From the NCBI RefSeq assembly GCF_029867415.1, contig NW_026705447.1, positions 1 to 64,000 on the forward strand: DNA of 64,000 nucleotides, written 5' to 3'. Source of the DNA: Vicia villosa (Eukaryota; Streptophyta; Magnoliopsida; Fabales; Fabaceae). Made by a program: the position numbers and the translations under genes. Under the pieces are notes generated by a model. That model did no database searches. It saw only the letters and a program-made list of their open reading frames with translations, and was not told where the DNA came from. Positions 21,030 to 33,900 of this stretch are shown here, piece by piece (position 1 is the first letter of the stretch; each line of letters starts with the position of its first letter).

Positions 21030-22560
21030 TACACCCCTAAGTCTCATTTAAGAAGCATCACAATAAAGTACAAACAGTTCACTTAGATTTGGCAAACCCA
21101 ATATCGGAAAAGCTGTCAACTTCTTCTTTAATTCCACAAACCTATCTTCACACGCGACATCCTAAACATCAACTTGACCCTTTTGAGTCAACTGACTAAA
21201 TGACAAAGCCAACTTAGAAAAGCCCTCAATAAACTTACGGTAATAACCTGACAAACCAAGGAAACTTCGTATCTCAGTAGCAGACCTTGGAGTCTCCCAG
21301 TGTAACACAACATCTATCTTAGAAGGATCGACAATAATCACACCACTTGAAATCACAAGGCCAAGGAAACTCACTTCCTTCAACCAGAATCACACTTTGA
21401 CAATTTTGCATACAACTTCTTCTCTTTCAACACCTGCAATATAATTCTCAAATGTTCGGCATGTTCTTCTTCCGATTTTGAATAAATCAAAATATCATTA
21501 ATGAAAACCACCACAAACTTATCTAGATATGAATGGAACATTCAGTTCATATATTCCAAGAAAACACCTAGTGCATTAGATACACCAAAAGGCATCACAG
21601 TGTACTCATATTGACCATACCTTGTTCTGAAAGTCGTATTTGGAATATCATCTAGTTTAACCTAAATCCGATGATAACCCGACCTCAAATCAATCTTGCT
21701 AAATACGCAAGCACTCATTAACTGATCCATCAAATCATGGAAGTGGATACCTATTCTTAATAGTCACTTTATTAAGCTGCATGAACTTTACACACAGCCT
21801 CATACTACCATCCTTCTTCTTAACTAACAACATAGGAGCACCCCACGGAGAAACACTCGGTCGAACAAACTTCTTCTAAAGCAATTCTTCCAATTGTTTC
21901 TTTAGTTCACCCAAATTTGAAGCTAACATCCTATAAGGAGCCATCGAAACTAGACTTGTACCAGGTACCAACTCTATAGAAAACTTCACCTCACACTTTG
22001 CAGGTAAATCGCTGATGTCATTGGAAAACACCTCTGGAAATTCACACACAATAGACAACTCAGCATTGGAAGCTTCACAATCAACATATAGTGCCATAAA
22101 CATTGCAAACGTGTGTGCTTCCTCTTCTACAAGTCCTCTCACTTGCTTAGCAGATAAAAACATTGACTTTCCACCACCACAAAACTCTAAAAACCTCACA
22201 GTCTTATCATAACAACTAATATGAACATAGTAAAATTCCAACCAGTTCATTCCAAGAATAACATCGATTTAGTGTAAAGGTAGACACACCAAATCCATCG
22301 CAAAACTCTTGCCAAAGATAGTCAAAAGACATTTCAAGCAAACATAAGTAGTAGTAATAGAACTACTAGCCGGAGAATCTATTACCATACTTCCATTCAT
22401 ATCAGATAACTTTAATTCCAACTTAGTAGCACATTCAAGTTAAATAAACAAATGAGTAGCACCAATATTAATAATAGCAACCAATTTGACATGTTAAAAA
22501 ACAAGTACCTTGAATCAAGTTGCCCTTCTTAGAATTTTCTGTTTCGCTCAAGAAAAACAC
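21030..22560 (-). pseudogene. Chromovirus E: protease to RNase H (broken)
   Basis: Read from 22560 down. A protease-like stretch has IINIGATHLFI where IIDTGATHSFI is usual, so the catalytic Asp is lost. Next come the linker and RT start (MNWLEFYYVHI; EFPEVFSNDISDLP; LVPGTSLVSMAPYR at 22250-21876). The RT catalytic motif reads FINDILIYS near 21490, where FIDD is usual. Then [12 protein letters not shown] and [16 protein letters not shown] (21383-21162), and the start of RNase H up to the solo LTR at about 21060-21025. Multiple frameshifts and stops make it non-functional. Confidence 0.8.
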
Positions 22561-23560
22561 TCGACAGTTAGTCTTGGTTGCATTAGCATCCTACTTTGGC
22601 TTCAGACACTGGGTACTATAATACCTTGTTCACCATAATTAAAACAAGTCGGACCATCGTCCTTGCATTCAGGAGCACGATGACCTGTCTTACCACATTT
22701 GTAACATCTCAGCACCTTATTCTCACATTCATTGGAACAGTGACCTTGTTCTCCAAACCTATAACACTTGACAAGAGCAGGAGCTCCTCCCCACGGGTCT
22801 TCTTCCCATTGGAAACCTTTTGTTTCCCTTTATAAGTTGGAGCATCATAAGGATCTCTACGTTCTTGATGTTTTTTTCCCCTCTTCTCAGTCAAACTCTT
22901 TTAATGAGCCGAATGAGCCTTGTTATCTTCTTCACAAATCCTACAGTTGTTCACCAACTCTGCAAACCTACGAATCTGTTGATATCCAATTTCCCGTTTG
23001 ATCTCCAAACACAAACCATTCTCAAACTTAATACACTTCAAAAATTTAGAAGTCGCTTCACTGTAATGTAGATAATACTTTGTGAGTTCCACAAACCTTG
23101 AAGCATACTCTGTCACAGTCAAATTCTCTTGCGTCAGCTCTAGAAATTCAATTTCTTTCTTCCTGCGCACATCCTCAGGAAAATACTTCCTTAGAAATTC
23201 TCTGCTGAACACAACCCAAGTAATAGCCTCACCTACATTTACCAATCTTTGACGGGTACCAACCCACCATTCATCATGTTCCTCTGCCAGCATGTGCATA
23301 CCAAAACACACCTTCCACGCCTCTCTGAGAAGTCCATAACATGAAAGATCCTCTAAACTATTTCAGCCAAGTTTGCGCTTCATCAGGATCATACCGATCT
23401 TTGAAAGTAGGCAAATGGTTCTTTTGAAACGTTTCTAACGCATGGGATCCATCATTCGCTCCAGCATTAGGATGTTGTTGCACAGCCTGAGCAACATCCT
23501 ACAAAGTAGCAACAATCGCAACATTTTCTTCTAGCCATTCTACACACAAGAAACCAATCT
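22561..23560 (-). pseudogene. Chromovirus E gag (broken)
   Basis: The N-terminal part near 23540-23360 reads ALETFQKNHLPTFKDRYDPD, a common start of chromovirus Gag. After a frameshift near 23330 the frame 23311-22901 follows, with FSREFLRKYFPEDVRRKKE and EFLELTQENLTVTEYASRF, the typical retrotransposon Gag core. Near 22760-22640 are two zinc knuckles: the first (CYRFGEQGHCSNEC) has lost its second Cys, the second (CYKCGKTGHRAPEC) is intact. The frame is interrupted several times. Confidence 0.8.
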
Positions 23561-23649
23561 TCAGAAAACCACATATGGATAGTGTACTCACACTAATCGA
23601 CAAACATGACATGTACATTGTAAGAAAATCTGGTCGCACATACCGACCT

Positions 23650-23661
23650 GCTCTAATACCA
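23650..23661 (-). other. Primer-binding site of chromovirus E
   Basis: Minus-strand TGGTATTAGAGC, the initiator tRNA-Met site with one C-to-T change, a few bases after the LTR end. Confidence 0.8.
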
Positions 23662-23665
23662 CTTA

Positions 23666-24150
23666 TGTAACACCATTCAAAAACCCACACAAAATTCGCA
23701 TATATTTTTACGAAAATACAAACAAAATAGAATCACCATCAAGGGTGTCTCATCTTCATATGAACATCAAATAACAAATCTTGCTACGTAACACGGGTTT
23801 TCAAAATTATTTAAAACAAATACTTCTTTAACAACAACAATAATAATTCAACTTTTCGCAGCAGAATTCATAGTTCAAAATATCATTATTAAAATACTTA
23901 ATAAAACTTCTTCATACTTCATTATTCATGAATCATAAACCAAAATAGTTATATACCATGAAAGGTAACCTGTCATATTAAGTTAAATAATATAATGTAA
24001 TAGTTCCAAAACAAATGATCTCAACCCCGATGTTATGTATCAGAGTAAGACCCATTTTATTCAATAGAAAGTAAATAACACGCTCTGAAGAGATCCTCTA
24101 AGCTTCAACAAACTACTCCTAATCACCTGCAAGTTACCCATGTGAAATTC
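23666..24150 (-). repeat. Partial 5' LTR of chromovirus E
   Basis: On the minus strand it ends ...GGTGTTACA at 23666. It contains the shared chromovirus LTR motif near 24128 (CTTGCAGGTGATTAGGAG). I cannot find its start TGTAACACCCC, so it is truncated at about 24150. The outer limit is approximate. Confidence 0.6.
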
Positions 24151-25337
24151 TGGTATGACAGACTCAGGATGTCATTCACGATGTCAAGACATCTAATCTG
24201 TTATTAATGTAGCAGAGGCAGAACAGCAAGATCCCCCAACTTTTAATTACCCCTAAGAAGGAGTCAATGAGAACTGGGATCACATATGTTCAGTCAACAT
24301 AACAAGATTGTAAATTTTAGATGGTTTTGTAAAGGAACAACTAACAAACACAATGTCATAACATCCACGGCTGAACAAACACAATGCAGAAGATAAATAA
24401 CATAGTTAATTGTTAACCCAATTCGGTCTAACTACCTACTCTGGGGGCTACCAAGCCAGGAAGAAGATTTCACTATCAGTAGTACTATTTTATGTAAACA
24501 ACCTCTGGTTTACAGATAAACAACCACTGGTTTACCTAGTCACTACCCAATGCAACCTTTATCTCAAACATTCATCCAAGACAAGAGAACCTCTGCTCAC
24601 TCCCTAGTGATACCTAACTGTTACAACCCTGCAACACCTATTTACACAATTAACAATGAACAATAACTTGATCTTGCTTCACAGCTTCAACCAAGAACAC
24701 AATACTCAACTCTTACCTACAGTTTTCGAGTAAGAACAATCACTTCTCTTACCTACAGGTTTAGAGAAGGACATGGCAGCCATCCCACAACCTGGGTGGT
24801 CTACCTATAGAAACCCTAATGACTACATCTTTTATAAACAAGGTTTTCTTTACAAAACTAGGTTACAAAGGTTTATATTTATAACCTATTCCCAATTGGA
24901 CTTGGGCTTATAAATCGCAGCACTCGCTGTTACAAATCTGCAGAAATCTTCTGCTACAATCAAGGTCTTTTTAATCATGAGTTTCCTAATTTATCTCCTA
25001 AATTAGAAACTGTTGAATCTTCAATCTTCTAATCTGATTCTTCCTGAATCTTCAATCTTCTGATCTAATTCTTCAATATTCTTTTGACCTTTAAATTTGC
25101 ACCACATAGGATTACAAAATATTCCTCGAATATCCTGTATCTGTTGAGTAAAAAACTGAATCTTCCTTCCAGTTCTGCAGGCACAATGTGATGAGTTGAT
25201 GTCATGACATTCCATATAACATATTGCTTGTACCTGTTTTGTTCTTTTATATTTGCAAGATTACACATTGTATTACGTTTTACTGCTATTATGTTTTAGC
25301 CAAACATATATGCCAATCAGCCAATAAAAGCACTAAC
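24151..25337 (-). mobile_element. Probable copia-type LTR remnant, antisense
   Basis: An AT-rich stretch without a supportable ORF. Read on the minus strand it has LTR-like features: promoter-like TTTATAAGCCC near 24905, two similar blocks (TAAACCAGTGGTTGTTTA and TAAACCAGAGGTTGTTTA), and TGTAGGTAAGAG twice near 24715-24760. The family is not recognised with certainty. It could instead be unclassified intergenic DNA. Confidence 0.35.
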
Positions 25338-26429
25338 TGTTAGAACATGAAATGTTCTGATCAATATTTCTAGTTTTGATGATAACATTATATATGAATT
25401 TTGTATAAGACAATGTGGTACTCTAATTATTCACGTTTTCCATTTCAGGAAAAGTCTAAAAGAGTATGCACTAAATAAGTATTCAAAAGTTCTGATCCAG
25501 AACATCTGGATGACTTCATCAGAACATGGTCTGGAAGACATCAGAAGATGGTCTTGAGAAAATCAGAACATGATCTGGAAGGCATCAGAAGATGGTAATC
25601 AGAAGCAAGGCTCTGAAGATCTGATGGTATCACGCTGCAATGAACTTCCAAAGTCTGATGACTGAAGTTACAATCTGCACCAATGCTGAAGACTCTGATA
25701 TTCAAACGTCATTCTAATAGTCTGAGTCCAGAAGCAAGTACAAGATGAAAAAGCTACAACGTCAAATCTGACTGACAAAAGGAACGTTAGAAGCTACAAA
25801 AGGCAAAGTCAGCAAAAGCAGTTGAAACAAGGCTCGAGGTAGTTGACAAAAGAATGAAACATTAAATGTAGCAGTGTACTATTCACGTAAAGCATTAAAT
25901 GCTCCTAAACGGCCACTTTTCTCATTGCCTATATAAGTGATGCTCTGGACGCTGAAGAAAACTAGAGAATATATGCTGAGTAATCTTACGCTGCCAAATT
26001 GATTATTAACGTTATCACACAAACAGCAAACAATTTCATCTTCACCCTCACAAATAATTTAATATCTTAGTGAGTGTCAGAACTTAATTTTGAGAGAAAA
26101 TCACTTGGTGATTATAGCTTATTAAGAAGCACATTAAACTCTTGTAATATTGTTTACTGTTTCGTAAAAGTAATTCCTAGAGTGATCAAGTTGTGATCAT
26201 CATACTCTAGAAGACTTAGAAGTTGTCTAAATGGAGAACCATTGTAGTCAAGATTGATTAGTGGATTAAATCCTCAGTGGAGGTAAATCACTCTGTCAGG
26301 GGTGGACTGGAGTAGTTTGATTAACAATGAACCAGGATAAAAATAACTGCGTGATTATTTTTTATCTTCCATTTTTAGAAACAACCCTTATTCAATCCCC
26401 CCTCTTTCTACGTGTTTTTCACTCCTTCA
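25338..26429 (+). repeat. 5' LTR of copia element F
   Basis: About 1.09 kb, starting TGTTAGAACATGAAATG and ending near CACTCCTTCA just before the PBS. It has a TATA box at about 25929 (CTATATAAG). Confidence 0.82.
25929..25937 (+). promoter_or_regulatory. TATA box of copia F LTR
   Basis: CTATATAAG within TTGCCTATATAAGTGATGC, about 590 bp into the LTR. Confidence 0.65.
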
Positions 26430-26431
26430 AT

Positions 26432-26443
26432 TGTTATCAGAGC
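26432..26443 (+). other. Primer-binding site of copia F
   Basis: TGTTATCAGAGC, the initiator tRNA-Met complement TGGTATCAGAGC with one change. Confidence 0.75.
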
Positions 26444-26505
26444 GTCAGTTCTAGGTGCAAACGCTTAACAGTGATAGACAAAAGATTCAGGAGAAAAACA
26501 CAAAA

Positions 26506-27482
26506 ATGGTTGATCCAGTACCACCTCCTACTGATCAGAACAACAATGGTAACAATGGAAGTAACAACTTCAATGGTTACAATAGACCACCAGTCTTTGA
26601 CGGCGAGAACTTTGAATATTGGAAAGATAGGCTTGAAAGTTGTTTCCTATGTCAAGATGGTGATCTATGGGATTTAGTGTTGGATGGTTACACACATCCT
26701 GTAACTACTCAGGGAGTCAAGATTACTAGACAAACTATGAGTGATGATCAAAAGAAAGAGTTCAAAAATCACCACAAAGCAAGAACTATATTGTTAAATG
26801 CCATTTCACATGCTGAGTACGAGAAGATCACAAACAGAGAAACTGCTCATGATACTTTTGAATCTCTGAAGATGAATCATGAAGGAAATGCACAAGTCAA
26901 GGAGACAAAAGCTCTGGCTCTCATCCGGAAGTATGAAGCTTTCAGAATGGAAGATGGTGAAAATATTGAAGCAATGTTTTCCAGATTCCAGACTCTGACT
27001 GCTGGGTTAAGAGTTCTTGACAAGGGATACACAAAAGCTGATCATGTTAAGAAGATAATCAGAAGTTTACCCAGACGATGGGGACCAATGGTTACAACAT
27101 TCAATATTGCAAAGAATTTGAATGAAGTATCTCTTGAGGAGCTTATAAGTGCTTTGAGGAGTCATGAGATTAAGCTTGATGCAAATTAGCCTCAGAAGAA
27201 GGTAAGTCTATTGCTTTAAAATCTAAAAATGAATATTGTGCTAACGCTTTTCAGGCAGAAGAAGAAGGATCTGAAGAATCAGAGTCAGAAGAAGAAGATG
27301 AATTGTCTCTCATATCCAGAAGGGTGAATCAACTCTGGAAAAGCAAGTAGAGAAGATTCAAGAACTTCAAGAAACCTGAAAAGGGAGAATCTTCTGAGCA
27401 TAGAAGATCTGGAAAGAAGAAGGTAGTGTGCTATGAATGCAAAGAACCTGGACACTATAAGAATGAATGTCCTAAGCTTTAG
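26506..27482 (+). pseudogene. Copia (SIRE-type) gag
   Basis: The start is ATG at 26506 (MVDPVPPP), the first good start after the PBS. The N-terminal domain has NRPPVFDGENFEYWKDRL, KARTILLNAI, AHDTFESLKMNHEGN and KIIRSLPRRW, typical of copia Gag (UBN2-type). A stop (TAG, 27187-27189) interrupts just after HEIKLDAN. The downstream part has a Glu-rich region, then the CCHC knuckle CYECKEPGHYKNEC at 27429-27470 and a TAG at 27480. Gag packages element RNA; this copy is truncated by the nonsense codons. Confidence 0.85.
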
Positions 27483-30400
27483 AGGGAAAAGCCCAGAAAG
27501 AAGTTTGAAAATAAGAAAGGCGTGATGGCTACATGGGATGAATCTGACTCATCTGATCAAGAGTCAGACTCTGAAGATGAGCAAGCAAACATAGCACTCA
27601 TGGCAACAGTTGATGCTGAAGAAGAATATACTTCTGATTCAGACTCTGAAGAGGTATTTTTTGAACTCACTAGAGAAGAGTTAGTTTCTAGTTTATCAGA
27701 ACTTCTGGAAGTCAAGAGTCAACTTAGTCTCAAATACAAAAAGTTTTTTGCATCTGAAACTGAGACTTGAAATAGAAAATTCTGAGCTAAAAGAAAAAGT
27801 TTTAAAATTAACTAAAGATGTTGCATCTTTGGAAACATCTTCAAGTTCAGACATGTTTATTCCAAGCACTAACAATATTCTGAAAGAATATGACTTGAGC
27901 TTCAGAAAGTTCTTATCTAGAGGTATAGGCAGAAGTCAGTTAGCCTCTATGATTTATGGTGTTAGTGGAAACAAAAGAATAGGTATAGGTTTTGAGGGAG
28001 AAATTCCATATAAACTAGAACGTGTTGATAAAATGATCATTGAATATAAACCTTTGTATGAACAGTTTAAGTATGGTCATTCTCATGATATCAAACACAC
28101 ATCACACTCTAATAGTTTCCATCTCACACACACAAAGAAACATGCTGTTGCACATTCTGGAAAAATTTATGTAAAATCTCAGTTTAATCAGAACGTGAGA
28201 AGGACTAACCGCAAAGGACCCAAGAGAATATGGGAACCTAAGGAAAAGATAATTCCTGTTGCATATCTCTTTCAAAGCACAAAAGACAAACATGTCATGG
28301 TACCTGGACTCTGGGTGCTCATGTCACATGACGGGAAGAAGGTCTATGTTCCAAAGTCTGGAACTTAAATCTACTGGAGAAGTGAAGTTTGGAGGGAACC
28401 AGAAGGGCAAAATCATAGGCTCTGGAACCATATGTATTGGTAATTCTGCCTCTATAACTAATGTTCTTTTAGTAGATGGATTAGCTCATAATTTATTGTC
28501 CATAAGTCAACTGAGTGACAATGGGTATGACATAATCTTTAATCAAAAGTCTTGTAGAGCTGATAGTCAAAAGGATGGCTCAATCCTATTTACAGACAAA
28601 AGAAAGAACAACATTTATAAGATTGATCTTTCAGATCTTAAGAACCAACAGGTTACTTGCCTTCTGTCTATTAACGAAGAGCAGTGGGTCTGGCACAGAA
28701 GATTGGGTCATGCTAGTTTGAGAAATATTTCTCAGATTAACAAACTCAATCTGGTCAGAGGACTCCCTAATCTGAAATATAAATCAGATGCTCTTTGTGA
28801 AGCATGTCAGAAATGGAAGTTTTCAAAACCTGCGTTTAAATCTAAAAATGTTGTCTCTTCCTCTAGGCCTTTAGAACTTTTGCACGGTGATCTTTTTGGC
28901 CCTGTCAAAACAACATCAATCATAGGCAAGAAATATGGATTGGTCATTGTAGATGACTACAGCAGATGGACTTGGGTAAATTCTTAAAACACAAGGATGA
29001 GTCACATTTTGTGTTCTTTGACTTCTGTAATCAGATTCAATCTGAAAAGGAATGTAAAATCACAAAAGTCAGAAGTGATCATGGTGGTGAATTTGAGAAC
29101 AGATTCTTTGAAATTTATTTCAACGAAAATGGTATTGCCCATGATTTCTCTTGTCCTAGAACTCCACAACAAAATGGATTTGTAGAACGAAAGAATAGGA
29201 CTCTCCAAGAAATGGCCAGAACCATGATCAATGAGATTAATATGGCTAAGCATTTACGGGCAGAAGCAATTAACACTTCATGTTATATTCAGAATAGAAT
29301 CTCCATTAGGCCTATTCTAAATAAGACTCCTTATGAAGTGTGGAAGAACAGAAAACCCAACATTTCATATTTCCATCCATTTGGATGTGTTTGTTATATT
29401 CAGAATACTAAGGATCATCTGAACAAGTTTGATTCCAAAGCTCAGAAGTGTTTCCTTCTTGGATATTCTAAACGCTCTAAGGGCTACAGAGTATACAATA
29501 CTGAAACTCTGATAGTTGAGGAATCAATCAATATCAGATTTGATGATAAGCTTGGCATTGAAAAGACAAAGAAGAATGAGAATTTTGCAGATATAGACAT
29601 TTCTGATCCAGATCATGAAAAGACCAGAGGAAAGGAAGTGTCAGAAGATCAAGCTGCAGCTTCTTTAGAGAATCTCAGAATATCTGAAGCGCTTCAAGAA
29701 TCATCTCTGCCCATCCAGAAGATGTTATAATTGGAAAGAAAGATGATCCCATCAAAACAAGAGCATTTCTAAAGAATAATGCAGAATGTCAATTTGGTTT
29801 AGTGTCTTTGATTGAGCCAACTTCTGTTGATAAAGCTCTGGAAGATGCTGACTGGATTATTGCTATGCAAGAAGAGTTAAATCAGTTTTCAAGAAATGAC
29901 ATTTGGGATCTGGTTCCAAGACCTAAAGGATTCAATATTATTGGAACAAAATGGGTATTCAGAAACAAGCTGAATGAGAAAGGTGAAGTTATCAGAAACA
30001 AGGCTAGACTGGTTGCTCGGGGCTATAGTCAACAAGAAGGCATTGACTACACTGAAACCTTTGCACCAGTGGCCAGGTTAGAATCTATTAGATTGTTAAT
30101 TTCTTTTGCCACTCAGAATAACATCACTCTTTATCAGATGGATGTTAAGATTGCCTTTTTAAATGGTTATATAGATGAAGAAGTTTATGTTCACCAACCT
30201 CCTGGTTTTGAAGACTCTAAGTCTCCGGAACATGTTTTTAAACTAAAGAAATCATTATACGGTTTGAAGCAAGCTCCCAGAGCTTGGTATGAAAGATTAA
30301 GTTCTTTCATTCTGGATAATGGTTTCACAAGAGGAAAAGTAGACACAACTCTCTTCTGTAAAACTTATAAAAAGGATATGTTAATTTGTCAAATTTATGT

Positions 30401-30902
30401 TGATGATATTATATTTGGAACTTCTAATGCTACACTTGGAAAGGAGTTTGCTAAGTCTATGCAGGAAGAATTTGAGATGAGCATGATGGGAGAACTCAAA
30501 TATTTCCTAGGCATTCAGATCAATCAAACCTCTGAAGGAACCTATGTTCATCAGACTAAGTATGTCAAAGAGCTTCTGAAGAAGTTCATACTATCTGATA
30601 GCAAAGAAGCAAAAACTCCAATGCATCCAACTTGTGTTTTAGGTAAGGATGAGGTAAGCAAGAAGGTAGATCAGAAGATCTATAGAGGTATGATAGGATC
30701 TCTTCTCTATCTGACTGCTTCTAGACCTGATATTTTATTCAGTGTATGCTTGTGTGCTAGATTCCAATCAGATCCTAGAGAATCTCACTTAACTGCTGTT
30801 AAGAGAATACTTAGGTATCTGAAAGGTGCTACTAATGTTGGTTTAGTCTACAGAAGATCTGAAGAATACAACTTAGTAGGATATTGTGATGCTGATTACG
30901 CT
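27483..30902 (+). pseudogene. Copia F gag-pol: linker, protease, integrase, RT, start of RNase H
   Basis: An acidic linker (27522-27770; SDSSDQESDSEDEQ) is followed, after a frameshift, by a region up to 28368. The protease motif WYLDSGCSCHMTG is near 28294-28332. GAG-pre-integrase and the integrase zinc region follow (WHRRLGHASLRN ... CEACQ). The integrase core has HGDLF near 28884, RSDHGGEFEN near 29074 and PRTPQQNGFVERKNRTLQE near 29155, the D-D-E residues. A frameshift lies near 28975 and another near 29730. RT (29802 on) has GTKWVFRNKLNEKGEV, KARLVARGYSQQEG and the catalytic YVDDIIFG near 30400. RNase H starts with YCDADYA and is cut at 30902 by element H. Confidence 0.87.
30898..30902. 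repeat. Left target-site duplication of element H
   Basis: ACGCT, identical to 46314-46318. Joined, the flanks restore the DYAGD motif of copia RNase H. Confidence 0.95.
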
Positions 30903-33900
30903 TGTCATACCCCAAATTTGTCCTACCCTTAATTTTTAACTGACTTAAGCATCGCATTGATACGCATCTATCCATTAGGGTCATCTAACAAAACATGCAT
31001 CATTAACCAATAAATCTGGCATGGGATCGATGATTTTGAAATGTCAGTGTTCATGAGGGTTTGAGGTGTACATAGCGAATAACGCTGATTCATCTAGTTC
31101 TCCTTAAAGCGTGAGACTGTGAAAGTGGGGTTTGGATCCATGATTATTGTGGACTCTTTTGTCATTAAGCTACAAGGCTATTTTCACCAAGATCAAACAG
31201 TTAGGGTTTATTTCCCTGGTTCCTTCAATACATTATCATTGAAGTGGTTTGAGATACAAGTGCTATGGTATAAGGGATTTAGGCTTTTATCATCAAGAAA
31301 CAAAAATTGTTGAGGGATGCGTGTTGGAAGCATGTTGGAATACAGATAGAAAATACGGATGAGATAGTTTGAAAATTGGACATGATCAAGGTGTCTAAAA
31401 ACCAATTTCTTTGGCCATGATTAGCTGGAACTTGAAATTATCCAAGAATTCTTATACAAGAATTATTCATATAAAAATGCATTCAAGAGCTTCAAGTCCA
31501 TTCAAATTCTCAAGCAATTTCCCACCATTTTTCTAATCATCAAATGTCATCTTTCATATATTCAGTAATTCAAGTTCAAGCTTTAAATGCCCATTCCATT
31601 TGCAACTACAAAATCCAAATTCAAACTACATTACAACTTCTCAAAATTCAGAATCCATTCTCAAAAATCATTCTATACCAAATACACCGTTACACTTTCG
31701 AAAATCGCATTACATTACATCGACATCAAGAATATTACACAAATCATTTCATTCAAATACATTCCTGAACTTATCCTAAAGACTAAGGTCTCCCATTGCC
31801 TCTTCCTCCTCGAGCTCCCGTCGTAGTCTTTCCAATTCTTCCCATCTTCATGAATAATTTCCGTGCCCAATGAACCATGTATTGTGTCTTCAAGCCAATA
31901 CCGTGAAGCATACAAGCCTGCTGCCAAAACCGAGCCGCATAAAGAGCCATGATCAGCGGAGAAACAGAACGAGATCCCTTCATAAAGCCGACCCTTTCAG
32001 CTGCACAAAAGAAGAGAACAGTTTAGAAATGATCTCACAGAAACCTGCAACAAAATTGGATTCAGAACAGTGTCAAATTCTCATTCAATGCACAATTGAA
32101 TTCAGTTCAAGAACAGTTCAGCAAGTCTAGTGTGTTCAAATCAGAATCAAAACAGGTTTCAAGTCAATACACTGGCAGTTCATTCATGATCAAATCCATA
32201 CATTTAAAACCACAATACACCAAACCAGTTCTAACATTTCAAACAATGTCATACCCCGATACCGAGACTACAAGTTCAAAACACATTCACTCACTGCACA
32301 CACATTATCTCAGCCTGTTCATTCAGATTTAAGATACATCCACAGCACACCCACCATGTACAAAATATTCCAAAACAGTTTCCAACAGATGTGCCTTGTA
32401 TTTCAAAGTAACTACACTAACCAAGCAAATGGACATACCAATTGGAATAAGCATACCATGAAGCCTTGCGCGAAGCTCTTTGCAACTTCGGAAATATACC
32501 TGCACCAATTCCCAAATCAAATGCATCAGTCCACACCAATTTGAAAATCCAGAAAAAAAGTATTCAATATGTCAGCCCTGCATTCATTCAAACACCATCC
32601 AAAATTCAGGCATTTCATAACAGTTTAGTCCATCCACAGGGATCATACCACATTAACGCATCTACCTACATATACATCATACCACAGTCAAATACAATCA
32701 TACAAAACTGATACATTAATGAGCCAGTCACAAATACATATAGCCCTGCATAGTTTGTTAAAACATCCCTAACAGCATTCATAACAGAATTCTCCCCCAT
32801 CCAATTCCTAACTGTCATAACCTTTAACTAACATTTCAACTCACAGTCACTAACCAACTTTCTCTAACCATTCTAACCTCTCTAAAATACCCTAACAGAA
32901 CCCACACTAACTAATTGTTTTCCCAACTAACTGAGTTCTGATTTGTAACTAACTGAGTTGCTAATCAACTCAGTGAGTCCAGAATAACTAACAATAACAA
33001 CTGAAAAAAACAGAGATAACCAACTTCTAACTGATTCAATCCAAGCCTTCAATCTTCAACAAACTCCCCTCTAATCCAATGGCTCTGATCTCTCACTCTC
33101 TAACCGATTTCTCACCACCTCAACCTCTATTTAAACAGATTTCCCTCCAATTCATAAACCTTCACCACCATTTTTATCACACACACCATTTTCACATTCT
33201 CCTCTCATCCATCTTCATCTTCTCCACGCCATCACCTTCATCTCCATTCTCTCATCTTCACCACCTATCATTCATCACTCATCTCTGCAACTCCATCACA
33301 TTCTTCATCCTCATTCCCTCATCTCAGAATTTTCTCAATTCATTTTCCATCATCTCTCTCCCTCACCTTCAACCGAGCTCAACCTTCATCCCTTATCAAC
33401 CACCTCCATAACTCTCTGAATGACTCTGTATCAAGCTTCACTACCTCTCACGCTCAAAACTCAGAATAACAACACATACAGCACGCAAAAGAATCAAAAA
33501 TAGAAGAAGGAGAAGAATCGGATAGGGAAAGGGAAAGAGTAACGTTAATGCTTACGTGAGTTTCTCGTCATCAACATCTTCGGATCCACCGCGATTTCGA
33601 CCTTCATTCTTAGGCGTCAACCTTCTTCATCTTGAATTCAGCGCAAGAATCATAGCCTCATCCTTCTTCACCCTTGTTTCACCTCCTCCTTTCATCAACG
33701 TTCATCACCACACATCACGTACAACACAAAGACGCAGGAGACGATGAACCGCGAGGGAAATCGGAGATCGAATCAGAGAGGCCGAGAGACATGATGATGA
33801 TGGTTTCGTGTTCTTGACTCGCGGTGGCAGAGAGAGTTGATCGGAGACGAAGAGAGGAGACTCGCCGCCGCTGCTGAAGGAGAAGAAAAGGATCTCGTTG

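Larger units (their letters stand above)
17891..24150 (-). mobile_element. Minus-strand chromovirus E, decayed and internally deleted
   Basis: On the minus strand: partial 5' LTR (about 24150-23666), PBS, gag, protease-like, RT-RH, integrase zinc domain, a large deletion, purine tract (17983-17995) and the first 91 bp of the 3' LTR (17981-17891). An Ogre-type solo LTR splits it at 18813-21024. The plus-strand chromovirus ends exactly where the E 3' LTR remnant begins, so it probably inserted into that LTR. Many frameshifts and lost catalytic residues show age. Confidence 0.82.

Noticed and set aside
24151..25337. A host gene in the gap before copia F
   Set aside because: No frame longer than about 67 codons, AT-rich with LTR-like motifs; no splice-supported coding pattern could be found.
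33079..33411. 110-codon ORF in the H LTRs (also 43774-44106)
   Set aside because: A pyrimidine-rich TCC/CTT composition gives a low-complexity Ser/Phe/His/Pro protein. It spans the promoter-like CTATTTAAAC. The two copies match only because the LTRs are duplicates.
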